Shown piece by piece: positions 57,345-64,000 of a stretch of DNA of 64,000 bases. The notes under the pieces were generated by a model. That model was not told the DNA's origin and ran no database searches. It saw only the letters and a program-made list of their open reading frames with translations. The DNA is from SAR324 cluster bacterium (GTDB taxonomy: Bacteria; SAR324; NAC60-12), in the NCBI GenBank assembly GCA_015231825.1, contig JADGAV010000013.1:1-64000 (forward strand). Reading direction: 5' to 3'. How positions within the stretch are numbered: position 1 is the first letter of the stretch; the number at the start of each line of letters is the position of its first letter. Position numbers and translations under genes: made by a program.

Positions 57345-58118
57345 TCATTCCACATTAAAATGTTTGCTGAGGTAAGATAAAATTAAATCCTGCATATCGT
57401 CGTCTAATTTTTCCATCCCTTGTTCTTCAACCATCCATTCAATCACTTCCTCCCAACCTTCACGGGTTTGACCCTGCTGTTGAACGAGTGCTTCAGAATG
57501 ACAAATCCGACCGCAGACAAAACCTGTTTCCATAGATCCCGCCCCGGTCGGCCATGTCGAACCGAAAAATGAGGCTTCGAGTATTGCTTCATTCATGCTC
57601 GACGCCTTTTTCTGATCACCTTCCGGTAAGGAACCGGGATTGTCAGAAAGGGTATTTAAATAGGCAATCACATGAACTCGCTCAAAGTTAGATTTCAGAC
57701 CCCGAAAAGCCATCATGGTTCCCTTTGCATAGGTCATAGGGTCTTCCAAAAAATGGTTCAAGGTTTCGTATTCCCAATTCCCTTTTAAATTTTTTAAAGC
57801 GGGTGTGTAGGTGAAACCCTTTTTTGAAGCTATTTTTGTCTGGACTATATTCCAAAGGTTGGGGCCTATTTTATGGGCTTCTCCCTTTTGAAGATTGTGG
57901 CACACTCGGCAGATGACAGCGATCTGTTTGCCAATTGCAGGATTGGCCGATGCCAGATAGGGCGTGACAGGTTCGATTTCCTTACTTTGGGCTAAGACAG
58001 GCTGACTACTCCATGAGGCGATCACCAGGGTGATCAAAAGACATTTCGTGAAAAATACCGGGATCTTGAATATTTTTTGCTTTGATTTGGACAGAGAAAT
58101 TTTGCTTGGTAATGGCAT
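57345..58118 (-). CDS. Periplasmic dihaem cytochrome c, electron acceptor of sulfite dehydrogenase
   Basis: A 257-residue exported cytochrome. A signal segment (FFTKCLLITLVIASW) ends near AQSK (residue 44). The first haem site is CRVCH (70-74) in a class I cytochrome domain with KIGPNLWNI and a Met ligand in KGTMMAFRG. The second domain carries CGRICH (202-207), where three rather than two residues separate the cysteines, followed by TREGWEEVIEWMVEEQGM. That last stretch matches the C-terminal haem domain seen in SorB/SoxD-type proteins. Whether haem attaches to the CX3CH site is open. No strong ribosome binding site precedes the ATG. It lies 161 bases after the sulfite dehydrogenase gene. 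Confidence 0.87.
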   Translation of the reverse strand: MPLPSKISLSKSKQKIFKIPVFFTKCLLITLVIASWSSQPVLAQSKEIEPVTPYLASANPAIGKQIAVICRVCHNLQKGEAHKIGPNLWNIVQTKIASKKGFTYTPALKNLKGNWEYETLNHFLEDPMTYAKGTMMAFRGLKSNFERVHVIAYLNTLSDNPGSLPEGDQKKASSMNEAILEASFFGSTWPTGAGSMETGFVCGRICHSEALVQQQGQTREGWEEVIEWMVEEQGMEKLDDDMQDLILSYLSKHFNVE

Positions 58119-58165
58119 GCTGGTTTCGCTTCGAATTGGTTTTTAAAAAATGCTTTTGAATTGCC

Positions 58166-58200
58166 GCCAGGGTTGTGGTCGATATTCAACCCCAGCTGGC
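58166..58200 (-). other. Stem-loop in the sulfite dehydrogenase-cytochrome gap
   Basis: GGGTTG at 58170-58175 pairs with CAACCC at 58187-58192 around an 11-base loop, extended by GCCAG/CTGGC at the flanks. It has no T tract. In a 161-base intercistronic gap it could set mRNA stability or the ratio of the two proteins. Confidence 0.4.
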
Positions 58201-58279
58201 TTAGAGGAAAATAAAATGATAACCATTCTCTCAAATTCTTCATTTCAAAGAACTTTTGATGCAGGTCTCAGTTTACTTT

Positions 58280-59584
58280 TTAGGATGCTATCGTGACCGC
58301 AATGCGATGCATGGAATTGTTGAGATAGCCTTTTGGGTTCCAATTGATGGCGAACGGTTGTTCTTTGCCAGTACTGTCAATGGCTTTTGCCCAGATCTCG
58401 TAGTAGCCATGAGTCGGAAAGTTAACAACAGAATTCCAACCTTGCCAGGAATAAGGATTGGGAGGACCATTGAGACTGGCATAGGTCCAGGTTGATCCGA
58501 AGTCGATGCTGATCATCATTGCTGAAACCGCATTGTCCCCCGCCCAGGCATGTCCCCTGACGAAAGTGCTTCGAGTTCCTGAAGGAAGTTTCACGTTGGT
58601 CTGTGGGTGAGTGATCAACGATTTCACCGGCATGCTGTTGATGATCCCGAAATCTTTTGTCGGAACCTTGGTTCCCGGGGCCACATTATACTCGGGCACA
58701 CGGTAAGCCGTGCCAGTCATTTTAGTACCATCATGGACCTTGTCTCGAACCCATATTCGATTCAACCATTTTTGGGAACAGGAACCTGGCCATCCAGGAA
58801 TCAAAAGGCGCAATGGTGCGCCGTTCATCGGGTGAATGGGTCCTCCATTTTGTCCAAATACAATCAGACTGTAGGGGTTCATTGCTTTAGCAATAGGGAC
58901 TCCGCGAGAAATCGCATCTTTTCCGGGTATACCCGACAAATGAGAATCTGCCCCATAATGGCCTGTATAAACGGCAGAATCTTTGATTCCGGCTGCTTTA
59001 AGAACATCCATCAGACGGACTCCGGTCCATTCCGAATTGGATACCGCTCCGAGGGTCCATTGATTGCCTTTAGCAGGAGGATTGAAGGCCCCCCGGCCAT
59101 TTCCACCACATTCGAGCTGAAGCTTATAAGATACTACCTCAAAATTACGTTTTAGATCTTGAATACTCAACTTCATAGGACGTTCAACCTCACCGTCGAT
59201 GTCCAGAGTCCAGGTGCTAGCGTCAACACTGGCTGGAGGAAGACCATTGTTGCGGATAAAATGGCGTGCGGTGGGAGTGACGTCATCGTCCAATAAATGA
59301 GCAGCAGTCTGCGCATTTACAGGGCGATCATTCAGAACAATCAGGCCGTTTTTCCCTGCAATTTTAAAATCGGATAAGCCTTCTGCAAAGGCAGCAGGAA
59401 TTAACCCGGAGGGCATGTTTTTGTAAAATGGGATATTGGCTCCAAGGTATGTCATCAGTGTAGCCAATCCAGCTTTCTTTAGAAAACCGCGACGATTCGT
59501 GTCGGCAATCCGACCAAATACTTCGTAATCTGCCCGTTGAGGATCATCTTGATAAAGTTCTGCCAAGTCTCGTTCTTTTTTCAT
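58280..59584 (-). CDS. Sulfite dehydrogenase catalytic subunit (SorA/SoxC-type sulfite oxidase family)
   Basis: A 433-residue molybdenum enzyme, probably oxidising sulfite to sulfate in the periplasm. A Tat signal is present: R31-R32 in TNRRGFLKKAGLATLMTYLG. The molybdenum-ligand C159 lies in LQLECGGNGRGAF, with LRLLIPGWPG and WLNRIWV of the sulfite oxidase domain. A C-terminal Mo-co dimerisation domain begins near 310 and includes RGHAWAGDNAVSAM and DFGSTWTYASL. The ATG at 59584 follows AAAAGGGAAAATT. It is second in the operon after the DsrE-like gene, and the cytochrome c downstream is the likely acceptor. SoxC, which lacks independent sulfite activity, is the alternative, but no other sox genes are near. 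Confidence 0.92.
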   Translation of the reverse strand: MKKERDLAELYQDDPQRADYEVFGRIADTNRRGFLKKAGLATLMTYLGANIPFYKNMPSGLIPAAFAEGLSDFKIAGKNGLIVLNDRPVNAQTAAHLLDDDVTPTARHFIRNNGLPPASVDASTWTLDIDGEVERPMKLSIQDLKRNFEVVSYKLQLECGGNGRGAFNPPAKGNQWTLGAVSNSEWTGVRLMDVLKAAGIKDSAVYTGHYGADSHLSGIPGKDAISRGVPIAKAMNPYSLIVFGQNGGPIHPMNGAPLRLLIPGWPGSCSQKWLNRIWVRDKVHDGTKMTGTAYRVPEYNVAPGTKVPTKDFGIINSMPVKSLITHPQTNVKLPSGTRSTFVRGHAWAGDNAVSAMMISIDFGSTWTYASLNGPPNPYSWQGWNSVVNFPTHGYYEIWAKAIDSTGKEQPFAINWNPKGYLNNSMHRIAVTIAS

Positions 59585-59638
59585 AATTTTCCCTTTTAGT
59601 CTGTTAAGAATAACACATTTCAAAATTACTGAACCATT

Positions 59639-60091
59639 TTACGGACGAACGTAGGAATATCCTTCTTCCTGCAGTTCCATAATCCGGGCAACCCCCGCTT
59701 TTACAACTTTTACACCATTCAGCAATGCCGGTTTTTTACCGGTTTTTTTTGTGACTTTGGCCATTGTGTTTCCACAGGCACTGAATTCAATATTCTGCAT
59801 GGCCATGCTTTCTACACGATCTCCAAGTTTGCTTTTCTTGGTCAGCAACCCCAATCCGGGTCCATAGGCGACGATTTCAATAGCAATGTCATTGATGCCG
59901 TAGTGTTTGATCAAATTAGCTGCGTTGTTGAGAGCAATAGTTTGGGTTCGGGGGTCATCTGTACTGACCTGAATAACCAACTTGTGCTTTGCAAATTCAC
60001 TACCCGCATAAGCAACTCCGATTGTTAAAAAAAATATTGCGACCATTGCCAGAGTCATCACCTTTGCTATCTGTTTCTTTGTGTTTTTCAT
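59639..60091 (-). CDS. Exported DsrE-family protein
   Basis: A 150-residue protein with a signal peptide (VMTLAMVAIFFLTIGVAYA) and a DsrE/DsrF/TusD-type fold: KLVIQVSTDDPRTQTIALNN, IAIEIVAYGPGL and the conserved C106 in IEFSACGNTMAKV. Cytosolic DsrE/TusD proteins carry sulfur as persulfide. An exported form could bind or transfer sulfur in the periplasm, but this is inference. The ATG at 60091 follows the excellent GGAGGTTCT. It is the first gene of the sulfite dehydrogenase operon, 54 bases before it. Confidence 0.8.
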   Translation of the reverse strand: MKNTKKQIAKVMTLAMVAIFFLTIGVAYAGSEFAKHKLVIQVSTDDPRTQTIALNNAANLIKHYGINDIAIEIVAYGPGLGLLTKKSKLGDRVESMAMQNIEFSACGNTMAKVTKKTGKKPALLNGVKVVKAGVARIMELQEEGYSYVRP

Positions 60092-60125
60092 AGAACCTCC
60101 ATAGGTTTGTTTAAGAACTATAGGA

Positions 60126-60141
60126 TGCAAAATATTTGCTC
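60126..60141 (-). promoter_or_regulatory. Candidate sigma-54 promoter of the sulfite dehydrogenase operon
   Basis: Read on the minus strand the sequence is GAGCAAATATTTTGCA. The -12 element TTGCA is intact and correctly spaced from a weaker GAGCA at -24 (consensus TGGCA). It would start RNA about 22 bases before the DsrE-like ribosome binding site region. The divergent gene encodes a sigma-54 activator, which supports the call, but the -24 GG is not conserved. Confidence 0.35.
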
Positions 60142-60273
60142 ATTATAGCTGCGTTGCTATGTTTTCAACTAAATACTAATAATTTTGCCTGCTGCAAACT
60201 TTAGAAATTTCAGTTGAGTAAAATCCGTTTTTAGATTTTTCGATATTTTTACTGCGCATTTTCTATTTTTCAA

Positions 60274-60291
60274 TATATTCCTATGAATATA
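60274..60291. promoter_or_regulatory. Palindrome, possible activator binding site
   Basis: TATATTC at 60274-60280 and GAATATA at 60285-60291 form an exact inverted repeat with a four-base centre. It lies about 150 bases upstream of the candidate sigma-54 promoter, a normal distance for an enhancer-like site, and 90 bases before the activator gene. The region is AT-rich, so chance is possible. Confidence 0.35.
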
Positions 60292-60380
60292 AAAATATAT
60301 CGATTTTTTTATATTTGCATGTAATTTCTTTGTCAAGTATTTTTACTGGGTCAACAAAATAAACTACACCAGCAGACTCT

Positions 60381-61748
60381 ATGCCGCCGAAAAACATTAA
60401 ACTGCTCCTCGTTGGTGCCGGACATGCCGGCAGCATCTTGTTGAATTTGTTTTCTACAGACAAGTCCATTGAAATTAAAGGAGTTGTTGACAAGAATTCC
60501 AATGCTCCTGGTTTGGCAGTTGCAAAAGCTCTGCGGATCCCCACAGCATCAGGTTACCAAAAATTTATCCGCAGTTCTGAATTAGATCTGATCATCAATG
60601 TTACAGGAGATAGCATCTTGCATGATCAGCTTGTTCAACAAAAACCTGCCCGTGCTGAACTCATTGGTGGGGCCAGCGCGAGATTGATTTGGGCCTTGCT
60701 GGATGAATACCAAAAAAAGGAAACCCTTCAGGATCATTTCAACATCATCATGCATGAGGTAAAAACTCATTCGTCCGGTGACTTTATTATTGGAAGTACT
60801 AAAGCTATGCGGGAAATTGCATTGATGATCAAACAAGTCTCGCCCACCCCCGCGACGATCTTAATTCGTGGGGAAACAGGAACTGGCAAAGAGGTGATCG
60901 CGCGCATGATTCAGGAAAACAGTCGTTGCTCGAATAAACCTCTGGTCTCTGTCAATTGCACCGCGTTCAGTGCAAACTTGATTGAAAGTGAGTTGTTCGG
61001 TTACAAAAAAGGTGCCTTTACCGGAGCAGAATCTGATCGGGTCGGATTGTTGGAACTTGCAAACAACGGGACCGTGTTTTTGGATGAAATAGGAGACATG
61101 CCACTAGAAATGCAGGCAAAACTTCTACGTTTTCTGCAATCTGGTGAAATCAGGCCGGTGGGTTCCGTAAAAAATAAATTGATCAAAGTTCGGGTGATCG
61201 CAGCAACTAATAAAAACCTGGAACAGGCAATAGAAAAAGGAGATTTTCGCGCTGATTTGTATTATCGACTCAATGGTTTCACATTAAACCTGCCTTCTTT
61301 GCGCGACCGGCCGGGGGATATTCCTCTCCTTACCTACCATTTTCTTAAACGTGCCCAAGAAAGAATAAACAAGCGTGTTGAGACCGTTTCTCCCGAAGCG
61401 ATTACTGCATTGTCTCGCTACCAATGGCCAGGAAATCTTCGTGAACTGGAAAATGTAATCGAGCGGGCTGTTATTTTGGCAAGTAATCAGCAAATTACTG
61501 TTGCGGACCTGCCTTTGAAGTTTCAGTCCAAAACTCCTGATATGGATTTTGATGGACGAGAACTCGAAGACGGTCTGATTTCTTTGAAAAAAAGACAAGC
61601 TAATCTGCTTGAACAGCAGGCTCTTTCTCAATACCTTCTCGAAAATAACGGTAATATTACCAGGGCGGCTCAATCGGCGAAAATATCACGAAGAACCTAT
61701 CACCGCTTAATGGAAAAACACGGCATCAAAAAAGTTAGCTTCAAATAG
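60381..61748 (+). CDS. Sigma-54-dependent activator with N-terminal Rossmann (NAD-binding-like) domain
   Basis: A 455-residue regulator. Residues 1-120 look like a dinucleotide-binding fold: KLLLVGAGHAGSILLN with GxGxxG at 12-17, then GVVDKN with acidic D37 where NAD-binding proteins have one. The AAA+ domain (about 138-365) has Walker A GETGTGKE at 164-171, the sigma-54-contacting GAFTGA loop at 211-216, VFLDEIGDMP, and YQWPGNLRELENV. A Fis-type helix-turn-helix ends the protein (GNITRAAQSAKISRRTYHRL). No receiver or PAS domain is present. It is divergent from the sulfite dehydrogenase operon and probably controls it. The input domain suggests sensing of NAD(H) or a related nucleotide; that is inference. 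Confidence 0.92.
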   Translation: MPPKNIKLLLVGAGHAGSILLNLFSTDKSIEIKGVVDKNSNAPGLAVAKALRIPTASGYQKFIRSSELDLIINVTGDSILHDQLVQQKPARAELIGGASARLIWALLDEYQKKETLQDHFNIIMHEVKTHSSGDFIIGSTKAMREIALMIKQVSPTPATILIRGETGTGKEVIARMIQENSRCSNKPLVSVNCTAFSANLIESELFGYKKGAFTGAESDRVGLLELANNGTVFLDEIGDMPLEMQAKLLRFLQSGEIRPVGSVKNKLIKVRVIAATNKNLEQAIEKGDFRADLYYRLNGFTLNLPSLRDRPGDIPLLTYHFLKRAQERINKRVETVSPEAITALSRYQWPGNLRELENVIERAVILASNQQITVADLPLKFQSKTPDMDFDGRELEDGLISLKKRQANLLEQQALSQYLLENNGNITRAAQSAKISRRTYHRLMEKHGIKKVSFK

Positions 61749-61758
61749 AATTGGTTAT

Positions 61759-61776
61759 TGTGACAATTTTGTCACA
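61759..61776. repeat. Inverted repeat TGTGACAA-TT-TTGTCACA
   Basis: Eight-base exact arms just after the sigma-54 activator stop codon. A partial third copy (TGTGTCACA) follows at 61792-61800. There is no T tract. It may be a Crp/Fnr-like operator or a weak terminator, but arm spacing does not fit the Crp consensus. Confidence 0.5.
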
Positions 61777-62230
61777 TCAAAATGAGCTAACTGTGTCACA
61801 AAAAATTTCCCCCAAATTCTTATTTTCCTCCTCCAATTTTATCCAACAAAACATTCTCGAAGATTTGTGAAGTTTCATTATCAATCTGACTAATACGGTT
61901 TTTAAACTCAATAATCCCAGACGCTGAACGGAACTCGCCAGGAATAAAAAATTGGATAAATAAGTGTGACATTACTGTCTCATTTCTAACCCTTCGAAAA
62001 ATATTTCGAATTTCGTATTCAAAAACTAATTTGAAAATTAAATAAATATTACAATGGATTATACGGATTAAAATTATGAAATTAGTCAGTAATATTATTT
62101 GGTACGTAACTCGCAGAAAGTGCTCATTCGAATTTTTCGGTGATACTTAAGTGATCATTTAAAAATATGACAATGACAGTGGAGTTCACAGGACTGCAGA
62201 ATTGCTTTTATTGCGAAGCATAGGGTTTAA

Positions 62231-62352
62231 TACCCCGCTGCTTGCAGCGTTTTTAAGCGCCGCAGGCTCAACAAATAGTTTGGTCAAGCTTTTTAAAGTT
62301 TGCCGCCGGAGGCCCTAAGCAAATACCCCGTCTGCTTGCAGCGGGGATTTTT
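62231..62352. repeat. Paired REP-like hairpin elements
   Basis: Two copies of a TACCCCG-CTGCTTGCAG core. The first (CGCTGC-TT-GCAGCG at 62236-62249) is followed by TTTTT. The second (CCCCG-T-CTGC-TT-GCAG-CGGGG at 62326-62346) is followed by ATTTTT. Between them lies GTCAAGCTTTTTAAAG and GCCGCCGGAGGCC, also partly palindromic. The second hairpin could act as a terminator. The arrangement resembles repetitive extragenic palindromes. Confidence 0.55.
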
Positions 62353-63003
62353 CTTTATACCATTAAGGAGGCTGCTGGAAAATGGACCAAAGACTATTTT
62401 TTTGGCGGAATGAAGGAAAAGGCGGAATTTTTTAAAAACGAAATTAGACACGCTCGCGATAGCAGTGAGAAGCAGTCATGGAGATTATTTTCTCTCAGCC
62501 GCAGATGGAAGAGATACTTTCGACGAGCACAATTTGGATCGCCTTCAAACGGCTCCAGGATTCGTACCTGTTCAGGAATGGTTCATCTTCAGTTCCCTTA
62601 GAAAGGCCCGCGTTAAAACGACTGTGTAAACGAAAATCCAGAATCTTATTGAGTATCTGATAAGAAATTCAAGAGGGGATCAAAATCATGCGTGACAGAT
62701 CCAAATTGATGCTGATCTAGAGTTGGCTTCAACTGGAAATCCTCGCGAGTTTTCACTGACTCTCAAGTTGGAATTTTAACAGAAAAAATTCTGATGGCAG
62801 CAACAAATGAGAGAATTGGAATGTCATAACCTGGTGAACAGCATTTGACACGACAGGAGAAGCTCCCAAAATAAGGGGAAATACCCCGTTGGAGAAAATA
62901 AGCCGACGTTGAATCTCATGGGAACTTAAACTTAAATTGATCGAAAAAAACTGCACAACTTTTTATGACTTATAACTTCAACACTAAATCTCAGGAGTAA
63001 CAA

Positions 63004-64000
63004 ATGGATCAATCCAATCGTTATGCGGATCTCAGTCTTCTGGAAGAACAACTCATCGCCGATGGAAAACATGTCCTGGTAGCCTACCACATGGCGCCGC
63101 AGCCTGGTCACAGTTATCTGGCAGCCGCCGCTCATTTTGCTGCTGAATCTTCGACGGGCACCAATGTTGAGGTCAGTACGACCGATGACTATACGAGAGC
63201 AGTCGATGCACTGGTCTATGAAATAGATGAGGAAAAAGAACTGATGAAGATTGCGTATCCCAATGAACTGTTTGACCGCAACATTACAGATGGTCGGGCT
63301 ATGATCGTCTCCTTTCTTACCCTGGCTATTGGAAACAATCAGGGCATGGGAGACATCAAGTACGGAAAAATGCATGATTTCTATGTACCACCGCGGATGA
63401 TTCAGTTGTTTGATGGTCCTTCCAAAGGCATTGCGGACATGTGGCGAATTCTCGGGCGTCCGACTGTGGATGGCGGCTTTATCAGCGGAACAATCATCAA
63501 GCCGAAGTTGGGGCTAAGACCAGAACCATTTGCAGAAGCAGCGTATCAGTTTTGGCTTGGAGGGGATTTTATCAAAAATGACGAACCCCAGGGGAATCAG
63601 GTTTTTGCACCTATGAAGGAAGTGATTCCACTGGTTGTCGACTCGATGAAACGTGCTCAGGATGAAACCGGCCAGGCAAAACTTTTTTCTGCCAATATCA
63701 CTGCTGACGATCATTACGAAATGGTTGCTCGCGGTGAATATATTCTGGAGCAATTTGGCGAATTTGCTGATCACTGTGCTTTTCTGGTTGATGGCTATGT
63801 TGGAGGGCCGGGCATGGTTACCACTGCGCGCCGTCAATTTCCCAGGCAGTACCTGCATTATCATCGTGCCGGTCATGGTGCGGTGACTTCACCTTCTGCA
63901 AAACGTGGCTACACTTCCTTTGTTCTGGCAAAAATGGCCCGTCTTCAAGGAGCGTCCGGGATTCATGTCGGCACGATGGGTTATGGTAAAATGGAGGGGG
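63004..64000 (+). CDS. cbbM: Ribulose-1,5-bisphosphate carboxylase/oxygenase, form II (partial, cut by window end)
   Basis: The first 332 residues of a form II RuBisCO, which fixes CO2 onto ribulose bisphosphate in the Calvin-Benson cycle. The start [19 protein letters not shown] aligns without visible gaps to the Rhodospirillum rubrum enzyme. Active-site residues are visible: K166 in [11 protein letters not shown]; carbamylated K191, D193 and E194 in [15 protein letters not shown]287 in [12 protein letters not shown]; and the loop 6 region [10 protein letters not shown] at the window end. All key residues seen are intact. AGGAG precedes the ATG by seven bases. The frame runs to the last base, so about 130 residues are missing. 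No other Calvin-cycle gene is in the window. Confidence 0.98.
   Translation, partial: MDQSNRYADLSLLEEQLIADGKHVLVAYHMAPQPGHSYLAAAAHFAAESSTGTNVEVSTTDDYTRAVDALVYEIDEEKELMKIAYPNELFDRNITDGRAMIVSFLTLAIGNNQGMGDIKYGKMHDFYVPPRMIQLFDGPSKGIADMWRILGRPTVDGGFISGTIIKPKLGLRPEPFAEAAYQFWLGGDFIKNDEPQGNQVFAPMKEVIPLVVDSMKRAQDETGQAKLFSANITADDHYEMVARGEYILEQFGEFADHCAFLVDGYVGGPGMVTTARRQFPRQYLHYHRAGHGAVTSPSAKRGYTSFVLAKMARLQGASGIHVGTMGYGKMEG

Larger units (their letters stand above)
61749..63003. other. Long intergenic region before cbbM
   Basis: 1255 bases without a supported protein gene. It holds an inverted repeat at 61759-61776, hairpin repeats at 62231-62352 and a related GGGG-AAATA-CCCC element at 62875-62887. 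Frames at 62410-62660 are short, lack ribosome binding sites and resemble nothing. The cbbM promoter must lie within this stretch, but I could not fix it. No cbbR-type regulator gene is present next to cbbM. Confidence 0.4.

Noticed and set aside
61759..61776. Crp binding site
   Set aside because: TGTGA and TCACA are present but separated by eight bases, not the six of the Crp consensus; kept only as an inverted repeat.
62410..62660. Two overlapping 60-codon frames in the gap before cbbM
   Set aside because: No ribosome binding sites and no family resemblance; overlapping frames in AT-rich DNA are expected by chance.

Overview
The window looks like a piece of a marine, sulfur-oxidising, potentially autotrophic proteobacterium of the SAR324 or deltaproteobacterial type. 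This rests on gene content only: a form II RuBisCO (cut by the right edge), a periplasmic sulfite dehydrogenase with its cytochrome c, a DsrE-like protein, methylated-amine and glycine catabolism, and a split complex I operon. The DNA is moderately AT-rich with short intergenic spaces and good Shine-Dalgarno sequences. I saw no tRNA, rRNA, CRISPR array, intact insertion sequence or prophage.

Layout. 0.06-4 kb: a soluble-adenylyl-cyclase-like protein (two class III cyclase domains, an ATPase and TPRs). 4-9 kb: an SDR dehydrogenase, a dimethylglycine/sarcosine dehydrogenase-like flavoprotein and a D-2-hydroxyacid dehydrogenase. 9.6-14.2 kb: a tiny basic protein, an unknown membrane/coiled-coil protein and a histidine kinase with a cyclic-nucleotide-binding domain. 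14.3-25.8 kb (minus strand): hemE, nuoE-F-G-J-K-L, an OmpH/Skp chaperone, fabZ, gatC and a very long TonB-family protein. 25.9-35.7 kb: a DnaC-like ATPase, a polysaccharide deacetylase, argC, a FecR-domain protein, a class I adenylate-cyclase-like protein with an unknown helical partner, DUF523 and slyD. 35.7-41.1 kb: PhnD-like and OsmC proteins, DyP peroxidase and alkylation repair (Ada-AlkA fusion plus Ogt). 41.5-47.6 kb: an Lrp regulator, sdaA, gcvT and gcvP. 47.6-50.9 kb: a second hydroxyacid dehydrogenase, unknown proteins and a TauD-type dioxygenase. 51.1-55.3 kb: an unusual set of HisI-like, HisG-like and two-subunit molybdenum hydroxylase genes. 55.3-61.7 kb: a five-gene sulfite dehydrogenase operon read leftward, facing away from a sigma-54 activator with an N-terminal Rossmann domain. 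63-64 kb: cbbM.

How they fit together. Sulfite oxidation and complex I feed the respiratory chain, and cbbM suggests that some energy supports CO2 fixation. The methylated-amine dehydrogenase, glycine cleavage proteins and serine deaminase form a one-carbon/amino-acid catabolic theme. Two cyclase-type genes of unrelated families plus a cNMP-binding kinase suggest cyclic nucleotide signalling.

The best candidates for undescribed biology are the HisI/HisG/molybdenum-hydroxylase module, in which the HisI homologue has lost its usual metal-binding aspartates; the Rossmann-sigma-54 regulator with its sulfite dehydrogenase operon; and the class I cyclase-like protein with its repeat-containing partner.
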